DNA of 64,000 bases from contig JAHYIT010000006.1 of NCBI GenBank assembly GCA_019429205.1, positions 17,236 to 81,235 of the forward strand, read 5' to 3'. Position 1 is the stretch's first letter; each line of letters starts with the position of its first letter. The translations under genes were made by a program, and so were the position numbers. Positions 18,231 to 27,723 of the stretch are shown here, in pieces. Source of the DNA: Mariniphaga sp. (lineage in GTDB: Bacteria; Bacteroidota; Bacteroidia; Bacteroidales; Prolixibacteraceae). The notes under the pieces were generated by a model that saw nothing but the letters and a program-made list of their open reading frames with translations, did not search any database and was not told the DNA's origin.

Positions 18231-18632
18231 ATGAAAACAATGTTCAGGTTATTCTTTTTGGGGGTAGTTATTCTATTTCCCCAGGTCGCAGAGGCACAAC
18301 TTTTATCTCTTTCGGGATATGTAAAAAATTTTATTACGGGCGAACCCATTGAAAATGCTGCTATTTATGAAACAGCATCTGGAATAGGAACTATCACAAA
18401 CAGAGATGGTTACTATAAATTGCTTTTGCAAAAAGGAGAACAGAAATTAAAAATTACCAGCGCCGGTAGCGAAAGTTATAATGCTACTTTTGTTATGGCG
18501 TCAGATACTATTGTTTCGGTTGAATTAAAACCGCACAACTTTTCTAAAAACAGTATTGTTGCCGGAAATAAAATAGTAAAGGATTCGGTTTCTGAAGATG
18601 AAAAATCAAATTCAGCAAGAAAACGGCGATAG
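18231..18632 (+). CDS. carboxypeptidase-regulatory-like domain protein
   Basis: 133 aa with a signal peptide (cleavage near AEAQ, residue 23). The mature part is a single beta-sandwich of the CarboxypepD_reg/DUF4480 type (LSGYVKNFITGEPIENAAIYE, GTITNRDGYYKLLL), the domain that usually heads TonB receptors, followed by a polar basic tail. Here it stands alone without a barrel. Together with the SusC-like start just upstream this may be the remains of a receptor gene, but the reading frame is intact, ending in KRR. Function unknown. Confidence 0.7.
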   Translation: MKTMFRLFFLGVVILFPQVAEAQLLSLSGYVKNFITGEPIENAAIYETASGIGTITNRDGYYKLLLQKGEQKLKITSAGSESYNATFVMASDTIVSVELKPHNFSKNSIVAGNKIVKDSVSEDEKSNSARKRR

Positions 18633-18716
18633 CTTAAAATCTAAATTTATCTGATATATAGTTCTCATTTCTGTGTATGTGCGCTTATTCTGACAAACCG
18701 GATAAGGAAAATAAAA

Positions 18717-20360
18717 CTACCTTCCGTTTAATACCTGAGTTATGGTTACTCCAAGGCTTTTGTCGGGACGCGGAATTTGAATTAAATCGCTAATCGTTGG
18801 CACCAAATCAACAGCATTGTATTTTTCTGTAATATTTTGTGGCTTAATTCCCGCACCGTAAAACACCAATGGAATATGCGACTGGTCGACAAAATTTACT
18901 TTTTTAAATTTATAGGAAGGTTGCCATCCCTCTTTCAACAGATACAGAAAATCTCCTGAGCGGTCTTTGGCATACGATTTATAAACCGTGGACAGCAGAC
19001 CGTTTGTTGAACTTCCCTGTTCAAGCTGGTGGGCCGTCATCGATAATTGAACGCCTTCAAACTGATTGATAAAATTGGATGCTACCTCCCGAATTTCATT
19101 CAGGTTGATTTTATTTTTTTTGATTAAATCATGGTTTAAATAAACCTGGAGATCGGTGTAAAATTCAATCCAGTTTCCCTCTCCATAGGTAACATTTAAG
19201 TATGATGTGAGCAGTGCCAGCGAGCTTTCAGGAGAAAAATGATTTACCGGCAAATTAAACTCTTCCTTAAGATAATCAACCGGATAAGATGCCGAAGTGT
19301 TGGCCGTCAGAAAAAAGAGCACGTTTTCTTTCCCAAACTTTTTTTCGGCATAATATACCACTTCTGCAATGTATTTATCGAGGTAAAGGTAGCTGTCCTG
19401 CATCTCAAGTGAAGCTGGTCCGAAAGAACCATTCATATAATCCATTGACGAAAAAACCAGGGAAACAAAATCGGTATGTTCATCTTCTCCAATGGGTTCA
19501 TTTTCAAATAACTGAATGGCAAAAGTTTTTATGATTTCATTGGCAAAAGGTGTAGTTTTTACCGGAGTAAGCTGTTCGGCTCTCCGTGTATATCTGCCAA
19601 TGGTATGCGGGAAAGTGTTCCAGCTATCAAAATACCCTTTTTCAAGCAGGTAATTATCAGGCAGGCTTTCGGTGTATTCTTTTTCAGGTAAAAGAGTTAC
19701 CCAGTTTTGGTAGCTAAACCTTTCGCCGTAATTTTCAGCATTAAAGTTGCGAACCCAGTCGGGAAAAGTGGAGATGTAAAATGAACTCGAAATCATTCTT
19801 CCGTTTTCGGTATCATACCAGAATGCTCCATCGGCAGCATGTCCTGCTGCAAAAATTGCCGATTCACGGTTCATGGCAGCACTGAAAACCATTGATTTTC
19901 CCTGCGAGAATATTTTAAGGTTGTCGGTTATGGTATTTGAAAGCAGTTTTTTTGGTGAAGCGTTTCCGTTTTTAGAATCAGACCCCACCGTAAAATAATA
20001 ATCATCAGTTGTACATTCTGTCTCTTTATTGCGTAACCTGTCGTACCAGGTTTTTCCAATAATTCCGTGAATGGACGGATTAACCCCTGTAAAAAGTGTG
20101 GCTGTTCCGCTTGCATAACTATGATATTGTTGGGTTAAATTTATATTGGAACAAACCGCACCACCAGCATACAATTTTTTAAAACCATCGGGTTGAAATT
20201 TATTCCAGTAGCGTTGAATGTAATCGGGGCGCATGTTTTCAACCACCAATCCGATAACCACTTTGGGTTTTTGCGCATTTGCATTGTAATTTGAAGGTGC
20301 CTGAGCAGCTGCCATTCCAGCGAAAAACAGGTAAAATATAAGAGAAAAAACTCTAATCAT
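18717..20360 (-). CDS. alkaline-phosphatase-superfamily protein, probable pseudoenzyme
   Basis: 547 aa with a signal peptide (to about residue 20). Overall it follows PafA-type alkaline phosphatases: MRPDYIQRYWNKF, TGVNPSIHGIIGKTWYDR, the SSMDYMNGSFGP segment and SHIPLVFYGAG. Aligned by eye to PafA as I remember it, most catalytic positions are changed: the first metal Asp is Glu41, the Thr nucleophile is Tyr82, the His of DYVGH is Gly311, and the Asp-His pair of TADHG is Asn354-Thr355. Asp307 and the late His are kept. It therefore probably does not hydrolyse phosphate and may bind a ligand or partner. Monocistronic on the minus strand, divergent from the creatininase-like gene. Confidence 0.8.
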   Translation of the reverse strand: MIRVFSLIFYLFFAGMAAAQAPSNYNANAQKPKVVIGLVVENMRPDYIQRYWNKFQPDGFKKLYAGGAVCSNINLTQQYHSYASGTATLFTGVNPSIHGIIGKTWYDRLRNKETECTTDDYYFTVGSDSKNGNASPKKLLSNTITDNLKIFSQGKSMVFSAAMNRESAIFAAGHAADGAFWYDTENGRMISSSFYISTFPDWVRNFNAENYGERFSYQNWVTLLPEKEYTESLPDNYLLEKGYFDSWNTFPHTIGRYTRRAEQLTPVKTTPFANEIIKTFAIQLFENEPIGEDEHTDFVSLVFSSMDYMNGSFGPASLEMQDSYLYLDKYIAEVVYYAEKKFGKENVLFFLTANTSASYPVDYLKEEFNLPVNHFSPESSLALLTSYLNVTYGEGNWIEFYTDLQVYLNHDLIKKNKINLNEIREVASNFINQFEGVQLSMTAHQLEQGSSTNGLLSTVYKSYAKDRSGDFLYLLKEGWQPSYKFKKVNFVDQSHIPLVFYGAGIKPQNITEKYNAVDLVPTISDLIQIPRPDKSLGVTITQVLNGR

Positions 20361-20478
20361 AATGAATTATTTTGGCCGCCTAAAGTAACAAAGTCTTGTC
20401 TTAATTCAAATAAACGGGAAGCATTCCAAATTATTTTTCTTTATTTTATGGCCTATTTAAATTAAAAAACAGAATACA

Positions 20479-21357
20479 ATGAAAAAAATTTTTGTAACTA
20501 TCTTTTCCTTGCTTTTTGTCTTGAACGTATTTTCGCAGGAGTTGTCTTACCGTTTGGAGGAACTTACGGCGCCTGACTTTATTAAGGCCGTTGAAAAAAG
20601 TTCCAAAACCTGTATCATTCCCATTGGAGTTATGGAAAAACATGGGGCGCAACTGCCATTGGGAACCGATTTGTACCTGGCGCGTGAATATTCGCTGCGG
20701 GCTGCTGAAAAGGAATACACGGTGGTATTTCCGTGGTATTATTTCAGCCAGATTAACGAAGCCCGCCACCAGCCCGGAACCATTTCCTACAGTCCGGAAC
20801 TGATTTGGAAAATGTTGCAGGAAACGTTGGATGAACTCAATCGCAACGGATTTGAAAAAATAATTTTGGTGAATGGACACGGAGGCAACAATGCTTTTCT
20901 GAACTATTTTGGAATGGCCCAACTATCGGAGCCGCGCGACTATACGCTATACTGGTTCAGGCCTGAGCGGAGCCGCGAAGTGCGGGAGAAGGTTGAACAA
21001 ATAACGCAGCCCGATCGATTCGATTCACATGCCGGAAACAGTGAAACTTCGATGATGGCCGCTGCACAGCCTGATGTAACTCATCCTGAGCGGTCAGCTC
21101 AACAATCGGGGATTGACCAGCAGCGCATGAAACACCTCGAGTATATTTATACCGGAATCTGGTGGTACGCCAGTTTTCCGAACCATTACGGCGGCGACGG
21201 CGCCAAAGCCAATGCCGAAGCCGGCGAGCTGCTGATAAATGAAACCGTTGAGCAACTGGTGAAAATGATTCGTCAGGTGAAAGCAGATGAAACTGTTCCT
21301 GAGCTGCAAAAACAGTTTTTTGAAGAATCGGAAAATCCGCTCAAAACGAAGCAATAA
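20479..21357 (+). CDS. creatininase family protein, exported
   Basis: 292 aa with a signal peptide ending near FSQ (residue 20). The metal-binding motifs of the creatininase/FAPy-deformylase fold are kept: GVMEKHGAQLPLGTD (Glu, His, Asp), VNGHGGNNAF (His) and DSHAGNSETSMM (Glu). Members hydrolyse cyclic or linear amides; with an export signal and no purine or creatinine genes nearby the substrate is open. Length is slightly above the ~250 aa family norm because of the signal and a charged tail. It is followed 165 bp later by rimO. Confidence 0.87.
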   Translation: MKKIFVTIFSLLFVLNVFSQELSYRLEELTAPDFIKAVEKSSKTCIIPIGVMEKHGAQLPLGTDLYLAREYSLRAAEKEYTVVFPWYYFSQINEARHQPGTISYSPELIWKMLQETLDELNRNGFEKIILVNGHGGNNAFLNYFGMAQLSEPRDYTLYWFRPERSREVREKVEQITQPDRFDSHAGNSETSMMAAAQPDVTHPERSAQQSGIDQQRMKHLEYIYTGIWWYASFPNHYGGDGAKANAEAGELLINETVEQLVKMIRQVKADETVPELQKQFFEESENPLKTKQ

Positions 21358-21522
21358 TAAAGGGTGCAGTGGTTTCTTCCAAAGGAATCGCTTTGCGCCA
21401 AACCGCTGATTGCCGGAAACAGAGTTTTCGATTCCCGGCAATCAATCACCAACTTGAAAAGTCCATGTCCCGGTTTTAATTTCAGACAAAAAAATCTTTT
21501 CTTTGTGCCAAAATTAGTTTGG

Positions 21523-22818
21523 ATGGGAAAAAAGCGCGTGAATGTGGTAACAATGGGGTGTTCGAAAAACCTGGTGGATTCTGAGGTTTTGCTGAACCAA
21601 CTGGAGCGTGGTAAGTTTGAAGTGGTGCACGATTCCAGCGAAACCGGATTTGATGCCGTTTTTGTGAATACCTGCGGATTTATTCACGACGCCAAGCAGG
21701 AATCCATCGACATGATTCTGGATTACGTGGACGCCAAAAAACGGGGCGATATCGGGAAATTGTATGTGATGGGCTGTCTCTCCGAACGCTACCAGAAAGA
21801 TTTGGAAAAGGAGATTCCCGAAGTGGACCGCTACTTTGGCAAGTTCGATTTGAAAGCCATGGTGGATGAACTCCAGGTGAACTATTACCCGGAATACATT
21901 TACGAGCGAAAAATTACCACACCTTCGCATTATGCGTATCTGAAAATCGCCGAAGGATGCAACCGTTCCTGTGCCTTTTGCGCCATTCCCATGATGACCG
22001 GCCGCCATAAATCGCGAACCATCGAAAGTTTAGTGAAAGAAGCCCGGTATCTGGCCAAGAAAGGAGTGAAAGAAATCCTGCTCATTGCCCAGGAGTTGTC
22101 ATACTACGGAATCGATATTTACGGGAAAAATCAACTGCCAGAGCTTATGGAAAAGATTTCGGAAATTGAAGGAATTGAGTGGATTCGCTTACATTATTTA
22201 TATCCCACTAAATTTCCATACGAAATTTTGCCGGTCATGCGCGATAATCCGAAGGTGTGCAAATACCTCGACATGCCTTTGCAGCAAATTGCCAATCCGG
22301 TGCTTAAAAATATGCTGCGCCATGTTACCCGCGAAGAAACCGAAGCGCTCATCAAAAGAATTAAAGAAGAAGTGCCCGGTGTGATTTTGCGCACTACCAT
22401 GCTGGTGGGATTTCCGGGAGAAACAGAAGCCGATTTTGAAGAACTGAAACAATTCATCATCGATACCAAATTTGAACGGCTGGGTGTTTTCACCTATTCG
22501 CATGAAGAAAATACGTACGCAGCCAAAAAATTTCAGGACGATGTTCCCGAAGAAGTGAAGCAAACCCGCGCCGATGAAATCATGGAAATTCAGCAGCAAA
22601 TTTCGGCTGAGCTGAACCGGCAAAAAATTGGACATACCTTTAAGGTGATAATCGACCGGAAGGAAGATGATTATTATGTAGGCCGCACTGAATACGATTC
22701 GCCCGAAGTGGACGGTGAAGTGCTGATTTCTTCGTTTTCAGAATTAAAAAAGGGCGAATTTCACCGCGTTAAAATAACAGGCGCCGAAGATTACGATTTA
22801 TTCGGGGAAGTGGTTTAA
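21523..22818 (+). CDS. rimO: ribosomal protein S12 methylthiotransferase
   Basis: 431 aa from ATG 21523 (MGKKRVNVVTMGCSKN); the longer listed ORF from 21364 adds 53 unrelated residues. Radical-SAM enzyme that adds a methylthio group to an Asp of ribosomal protein S12. Domains: N-terminal UPF0004 with its own cluster cysteines (MGCSKN, NTCGFI, MGCLSE), the radical-SAM CNRSCAFCAIP, and a C-terminal TRAM domain (VIIDRKEDDYYVGRTEYDSPEVDGEV). CAIPMMTGRHKSR and the length fit RimO rather than MiaB. Convergent with the TPR gene, with a hairpin between them. Confidence 0.95.
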   Translation: MGKKRVNVVTMGCSKNLVDSEVLLNQLERGKFEVVHDSSETGFDAVFVNTCGFIHDAKQESIDMILDYVDAKKRGDIGKLYVMGCLSERYQKDLEKEIPEVDRYFGKFDLKAMVDELQVNYYPEYIYERKITTPSHYAYLKIAEGCNRSCAFCAIPMMTGRHKSRTIESLVKEARYLAKKGVKEILLIAQELSYYGIDIYGKNQLPELMEKISEIEGIEWIRLHYLYPTKFPYEILPVMRDNPKVCKYLDMPLQQIANPVLKNMLRHVTREETEALIKRIKEEVPGVILRTTMLVGFPGETEADFEELKQFIIDTKFERLGVFTYSHEENTYAAKKFQDDVPEEVKQTRADEIMEIQQQISAELNRQKIGHTFKVIIDRKEDDYYVGRTEYDSPEVDGEVLISSFSELKKGEFHRVKITGAEDYDLFGEVV

Positions 22819-22845
22819 GAAAAATGGTTAAGTTGATTTAAAATA

Positions 22846-22871
22846 TTACACCGCCCTGAAGGACGGTGTAA
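22846..22871. terminator. hairpin between convergent rimO and TPR gene
   Basis: TTACACCGCCC and GGACGGTGTAA pair over 11 bp (one G-U type mismatch) around a TGAA loop. U runs are weak on both sides, so it may be a bidirectional terminator or an mRNA end-protecting hairpin. Confidence 0.6.
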
Positions 22872-22900
22872 AGAAACTTATTTATAATGTTATTTCGGTG

Positions 22901-23533
22901 TCAGAGTTTACTCATTTCGGCTTCATTTATTTCCTTTCCCCAGTTGGGTGAAAGCGGAGTTGCCCGCTGAAAACTCTCAAATTTTTCTTTAGCCGTTTCA
23001 AAAATGGGTTTGGCCACGGCAGGCCCGCCACCAAATTCAGGAGGCATATTTAGAGTGGTGATGGCCCGCAGAAAATACGGTCGCGGATTATCAGGGTTCA
23101 ATTGGGTGGCCTTGTCCAGGGCTTCATAAATTTTTCCCATGTATTCCGGCCCCCGTCCCATGGGGTCAACCATAATTTTGCCAGGGTACAGAAATGCCTG
23201 CAAAGCAAAAAGTTCCGATTCTTCCGGTGCAATCTCAAATGCCTTGTTGAGAAACTGTTGCGCTTTGTCGAGGTACCGGTCTTTTTGATTGCCATCTTCA
23301 ATTTCGAAACTGGTAACTACATAAGCATAAGCTGCATAATAAAGAGGCAGCCATTCATCTGGTTCGGCTGTGCTGATGCGTTCGAATGTATTGGCCAGGG
23401 GTATGTATTCATCCGGTGTGACCGAATTGTTCAGCGTTTCAATGGCTTTTTGCATAGCTTGCTGATACTGGCTTTCCTGACCTTGTGCCAGAAATAAAAG
23501 AACCGTAAATAGAATTGTAATTGTTGTTTTCAT
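22901..23533 (-). CDS. periplasmic TPR-like protein
   Basis: 210 aa with a signal peptide ending near LAQG. The mature part is helical with repeat-like units (YLDKAQQFLNKAFEIAPEESELFALQAFLYPG, IYEALDKATQLNPDNPRPYFLRAI), each near 34 residues, typical of TPRs. A GGGPAVAKPIFETAKEKFE segment closes it. It starts 17 bp after the TonB receptor stop, so it is the second gene of that operon and probably works with the receptor in the envelope. No enzymatic motif. Confidence 0.8.
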   Translation of the reverse strand: MKTTITILFTVLLFLAQGQESQYQQAMQKAIETLNNSVTPDEYIPLANTFERISTAEPDEWLPLYYAAYAYVVTSFEIEDGNQKDRYLDKAQQFLNKAFEIAPEESELFALQAFLYPGKIMVDPMGRGPEYMGKIYEALDKATQLNPDNPRPYFLRAITTLNMPPEFGGGPAVAKPIFETAKEKFESFQRATPLSPNWGKEINEAEMSKL

Positions 23534-23550
23534 GATGTTGAAATTTTGGT

Positions 23551-25677
23551 TTATAACTGAAATGAAATTAAAAATATGGCCATTCGCTTTTGTGCCGGGA
23601 TAACTGGCTGGGCCTGAAAAATTCCGTTCTGGTCGGGAGATGCGCTGTAATTGTACCCAAAAACATTGTTGAATCCCAGAACATTGTTCAACACAAGATG
23701 GGCAACCGTCTGGGTATTGAACAGGTAAAAAACGCGGGTGAGCCCGAGGCTTAAATCGTTGTAGGTTTTGGTTCGGTCGGCCATAAATTCCGGATTATTG
23801 GGATTGAAATAAGGCCGCCCGCTGGCAAAGGAATATGATGCCGAAACGAACGAGTTTACAGGCAGCAAAAACCGCTTGTAAACAACCGAAAAGTTGTGCT
23901 CCGAAACGTAATGCGGCGCAACTTTTTCAGGGAAATCGCGGTAATCCCGTTTCGAGTCGGTCCAGGAGTAGGAAATCCAGTAATCGCTTTTCCCAAATTC
24001 CTTTTGGTTCCGCCAGAATACATCAATTCCCCTGGAAAACCCGCTGCCGGTGTTGCTGTAGTTTCCGGGTTCCATTGAAAATTCATCCTCGAATTTTACC
24101 AGGTCGGAGTAATTTTTATAATACGCTTCAACTCTCAGGGTGCGTGTATCTTTTCTGAATTGCCAGGTTAAAATCGAGTGGGACGATTTTTCCGGCGACA
24201 GTTCAGTGGAAAATTTGAGGTAATCATCTGCCGGATTTTGGAAAAACATGCCGTAAGCAGCCGAAAACTGACTGTACTTTCCGGTTTTTACGGCAGCCGA
24301 CAGGCGCGGAACGGCGCTGGTTTTATTCAGAAGTGAATGGTGTTCGGCACGCACACCGGCTTTCAGGGCAAGGTGCCGTGTAGCCTTCAGTTCCGACTCG
24401 GCAAATGCCGCATACTGGTGATTTGAGAAGGCAAGCTGAAAATCGTTCTCCATCAAAATATCCTGTAAATAGTCGTAAAACATATATTCAGCGCCCGTTT
24501 TGGTGGTCAGGTTTTTTACAAAGGTATTGGTTAAAGAAAATTTCAACTGCCCGCTTTTTCTTGTTGTAAACAATTCATCATTGCCCGGTTTGATAATTTC
24601 CCAATCGGAGTTTAAAGCCACACCGGTTTGAAGCATCCAGTCATCGTTGAGCATTTCGTTGAAAGTAGTATTTACATACACGTTTTTATTGCCGAGGCTG
24701 ATTTCCTGCAAAACCGACTGTTGAAAGTTGTTGTGCAGCAAGGTGCTTGCATCGTAACTGAAACTTCCGAAGGTTTTTATCATGCCGGTTTCGCTTGTTT
24801 TGTGCCTGAACATGAGGGTAGAACCAACAATTACAGGGTCATTCACCCACTCGATGTTTTGTTTGATGATGCGGTTGCTGAGGCCGGTGTGCAGATACTC
24901 GCCGGTGAGTGACAGAGAGGTGTTTTCCCAGCGTTTGGCATGCGAACCCTGAACACCAACTGTCATCAGCGAGATGCCCGATTTGTCTTCCGGTTCCAGT
25001 GCAACCGTGTTTAAGGCCACTATGGACGAAAGTGCTTGCCCAAATTCAGCAGAGTAACCGCCTGTGCTGAAAACCGAACCGTTAAAAAGCAGGGGTGAAA
25101 AACGTCCGCGTGTGGGTAAATCGGGCATTTTTGAAAAATAGGGTGTGTTAATCAGCATGCCGTCCATAAAGGTTTTGGTTTCGTAACTTTCGCCGCCGCG
25201 CACAAACAAGCGGCCTTCTTCGCCCACTTTATGCGAGCCGGGCAACGTGCCAAAAGCGCCGAAAATGTCGCCGTTTGCGCTCGCCGTCAGGGCAATGTCG
25301 AGCGGTTTCAAAATAACCGACTTCTTTTTATCGCTGGCTTCAAATGTTCCTGCGTTGATGGTCACTTCGTTCAGTTCGTTGATTTCTTCCACCAATACGA
25401 TTTTCAGGTTGGAAATGTTTGAAGAAAGTTTCAAAGGAATGGCCTGTGTTTCAAATCCGATACAACTGGCAATCAGGGTTTGTTCCCCTGTGGCATCGGT
25501 TCTGAATTCAAACCGCCCCAGACTGTCGGAAGTGGTTCCGTCGTAGGTTCCCTGCAAAAACATATTTACCCCTGCAACCGGGTTTTGGGGTTTGGTGACC
25601 ACCGTCCCCGAAATTTTCACCTGCGCCTGTGTGAAAAAAATCAGGAACTGAAAAAGGATAATTAAACTTGTTTTCAT
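23551..25677 (-). CDS. TonB-dependent receptor with carboxypeptidase-like N-terminal domain
   Basis: 708 aa. Signal peptide (1-18), carboxypeptidase-regulatory-like domain (about 20-105: VKISGTVVTKPQNPVAGVNMFLQGTYDGTTSD), then the plug (LPGSHKVGEEGRLFVRGGESYETKTFMDGMLIN) and a ~550-residue beta barrel with aromatic strand ends. Outer-membrane importer for a ligand not deducible from sequence; no SusD partner follows, so it is not a classical SusCD pair. Instead the downstream gene is a TPR protein. The upstream 619-bp gap contains several hairpins. Confidence 0.9.
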   Translation of the reverse strand: MKTSLIILFQFLIFFTQAQVKISGTVVTKPQNPVAGVNMFLQGTYDGTTSDSLGRFEFRTDATGEQTLIASCIGFETQAIPLKLSSNISNLKIVLVEEINELNEVTINAGTFEASDKKKSVILKPLDIALTASANGDIFGAFGTLPGSHKVGEEGRLFVRGGESYETKTFMDGMLINTPYFSKMPDLPTRGRFSPLLFNGSVFSTGGYSAEFGQALSSIVALNTVALEPEDKSGISLMTVGVQGSHAKRWENTSLSLTGEYLHTGLSNRIIKQNIEWVNDPVIVGSTLMFRHKTSETGMIKTFGSFSYDASTLLHNNFQQSVLQEISLGNKNVYVNTTFNEMLNDDWMLQTGVALNSDWEIIKPGNDELFTTRKSGQLKFSLTNTFVKNLTTKTGAEYMFYDYLQDILMENDFQLAFSNHQYAAFAESELKATRHLALKAGVRAEHHSLLNKTSAVPRLSAAVKTGKYSQFSAAYGMFFQNPADDYLKFSTELSPEKSSHSILTWQFRKDTRTLRVEAYYKNYSDLVKFEDEFSMEPGNYSNTGSGFSRGIDVFWRNQKEFGKSDYWISYSWTDSKRDYRDFPEKVAPHYVSEHNFSVVYKRFLLPVNSFVSASYSFASGRPYFNPNNPEFMADRTKTYNDLSLGLTRVFYLFNTQTVAHLVLNNVLGFNNVFGYNYSASPDQNGIFQAQPVIPAQKRMAIFLISFQL

Positions 25678-26296
25678 AGCTCGATTTCTTTTTAACTGTT
25701 TTCCGGGTCAAATATCTGTTAGATTTTGTGCCTGTAAAAATTTTAAAATACAGGCGGTCAAAATTTAGGTATGAACGGGAATTATCGGAACACGAATCGG
25801 ATGTTTATTCTGGAGAACTGTCCGAATGCCAGGCGGGAATTATTTGTTTCTTGAATAATAGAGAGCATGATAAATGTGCGACTCTGCCGAAGTCGTATTT
25901 CATTAATGTCGTTCAGGTTCTATAAACATTTGACCTCGCTGAGGTCGTTTTTTTGGGAAACTTCCTGAATCTATTTTTATCGGGTTGCATAATTCTGGGA
26001 AAAAGAGTTCAAATAAATCATTTGAATTAGGCACTTAACAGATACAAATTGAAATGTGGCTAAAGCCCTGCTCAAATGTCACATATAAAAACCGTCAGCT
26101 TGGCATAGCCATCCCTTCGGGAAAAGCAGACGGCAATAAATAATCTACAAAACTAAAATTGATGTATATATTGCCTTTCTTTTAGTGAACGGATTTGTTA
26201 AATCAAGATGGTTAAGGGGTTTTTCCGAATGGATTCCTTCGGAAAACCCCATTCTCGAATTATCAAACATATTTGCAAAGTGTCTACTTCAATAAA
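25678..26296. other. 619-bp gene-free region with several hairpins
   Basis: No convincing gene; the 65-aa ORF at 25728-25925 has no recognisable features. Three hairpins stand out: GACCTC-GCT-GAGGTC followed by a T run (25932-25953, terminator-like on plus); CCGTCAGCTT/AAGCAGACGG (26092-26133, 9 of 10 pairs) around a small TCCCTTCGGGA hairpin; and GGGGTTTTTCCGAA/TTCGGAAAACCCC (26216-26250). They may be dispersed repeat units or decayed gene ends. Confidence 0.5.
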
Positions 26297-27277
26297 TTAT
26301 TTCCCAAAAATGTATATTATGGAAAGCTGCTGCGATTGATCCAAATCGTCCCAGTCAACAAGGTGGAATGATAAATTGAACCGTCCGTTAACCTTTTCGT
26401 GGTTAATAAAATACCAGATAACATCGGTGCGCCAGTAGTTTTTCTGCCTGTAAAACCGGTCGCCATCTTTAAAGCGGTGGCCATCTCCCGAGTGCAGAAC
26501 CGATTTTATTCCATAATTTTTGTATCGTCCCTGCGCTTCGGCAAACAAACTGGTTGCATGCACAAATCCATCGGTTACACTGCGTTCGCGGAAGGAGGAA
26601 CCCAAAACACCGGCTTTTATTAAACCGTTCAGCGGAGAATTTTCTGCTGTGCGAACTCCTGCCTGCAGCGCATATCCGAGGTAGTCTTTTACGTGGTCAT
26701 CCTGAAGTTTGATGCCTGGTCCGGCGTCGTGGAACATGAGCAAATAATTTTGAAGAAACAGGTTTTTATGAAAAATTTCTCCCGAAAATCCCACGATGAA
26801 ATTTTCGCGTTTTACATCCGTCTGGCGGCTAACCCAGTCCACAAATCCGTTTTGATGGCCCCAGTCCCAGCGCACTTCACCAAACATACCTTCGATGTTG
26901 GGTCGGTAATAAAGAAGGGTATCGGTGAGCATGGCCAGCGGAAAATCAATTCTTCCACGACGTGGAAACGCACCGAAAAGGAAATCTTTTTTTGCATCAG
27001 AAAACTGGTAATAAAGAGTGAGTTTAGGTTGATGAAAGTCAATGTTGCTACCGAATTCATGGAGCTGACTCAATCCGCCCCTGATGCGGTGCCGGTCGAA
27101 ACTCACGCCCAGTTCAAAGGCTCCGCGCGCTCCCAAAATGGTTTGTGACATGGCTTTGTTGCTGGTTGAAAATTCGCGGTTGTCGCCAATTCCTTCAAAT
27201 ACTACCTGATATTCAAAATTCTGAGCAATCCCAAAAAAAGGAATCAACCCAAAAATTATGCATAGAAGTTTTTTCAT
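26297..27277 (-). CDS. putative outer-membrane beta-barrel protein
   Basis: 326 aa with a signal peptide (MKKLLCIIFGLIPFFGIAQ). The mature chain alternates polar and aromatic residues in short strands (LTLYYQFSDAKKDFLFGAFPRR, LGYALQAGVRTAE, YGIKSVLHSGDGHRF, WYFINHEKVNGRFNLSFHLVDW) and ends with an aromatic-containing strand (LSIIYIFGK), as outer-membrane barrels do. I recognise no family. It is monocistronic, with the hairpin-rich region downstream. It could be a porin-like or capsule/lipid-related barrel; this is inference. Confidence 0.6.
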   Translation of the reverse strand: MKKLLCIIFGLIPFFGIAQNFEYQVVFEGIGDNREFSTSNKAMSQTILGARGAFELGVSFDRHRIRGGLSQLHEFGSNIDFHQPKLTLYYQFSDAKKDFLFGAFPRRGRIDFPLAMLTDTLLYYRPNIEGMFGEVRWDWGHQNGFVDWVSRQTDVKRENFIVGFSGEIFHKNLFLQNYLLMFHDAGPGIKLQDDHVKDYLGYALQAGVRTAENSPLNGLIKAGVLGSSFRERSVTDGFVHATSLFAEAQGRYKNYGIKSVLHSGDGHRFKDGDRFYRQKNYWRTDVIWYFINHEKVNGRFNLSFHLVDWDDLDQSQQLSIIYIFGK

Positions 27278-27386
27278 TCGTTCTGCTTTTCAATAGCGAA
27301 AGTAATAAATCATTTGTTAACCCGGTAAAATAAGGCTATTCGATTAATTCTTTTTATTTTCGGGTGAAATTTAAAATTAAAAAATT

Positions 27387-27722
27387 ATGGCCGTTTTAAA
27401 ATTTGACGAAGTGCCTTATGAAAAAGTAAAGGAAGGACTTCAGCGAAAAATTATTCATACCGATAACCTGATGAGTGTTTTGATTGATTTCAGTAACGGA
27501 CCCTGGGCAGAACCCGATCCGCCACATTCGCATCTGCATGAGCAAACCTCTTATGTGGCTGAAGGTGAAATTATATTTTATTGTGAAGACGAACCGGAGG
27601 TGCACTTAAAAGCCGGCGATATGTTTGCAGTTCCACCCAATAAAAAACATACAGTGAAGTTGCTCACCAAAAATGTAAGATTGATTGACAGTTTTACGCC
27701 GCTGCGGGAGGATTTCATTTAA
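27387..27722 (+). CDS. small cupin-domain protein
   Basis: 111 aa, one cupin barrel without signal peptide. Motif 1 is DPPHSHLHEQTSYVAEG (His, His, Glu spacing of the metal site) and motif 2 is LKAGDMFAVPPNKKHTV. Such stand-alone cupins bind sugars or serve as small isomerases, dioxygenases or sensors; none can be chosen here. It is followed by purine-rich repeats and the second MITE-like element. Confidence 0.85.
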   Translation: MAVLKFDEVPYEKVKEGLQRKIIHTDNLMSVLIDFSNGPWAEPDPPHSHLHEQTSYVAEGEIIFYCEDEPEVHLKAGDMFAVPPNKKHTVKLLTKNVRLIDSFTPLREDFI

Positions 27723-27723
27723 A

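Noticed and set aside
25728-25925. 65-aa ORF in the hairpin-rich gap
   Set aside because: No start context, no recognisable sequence, and it spans palindromic DNA.
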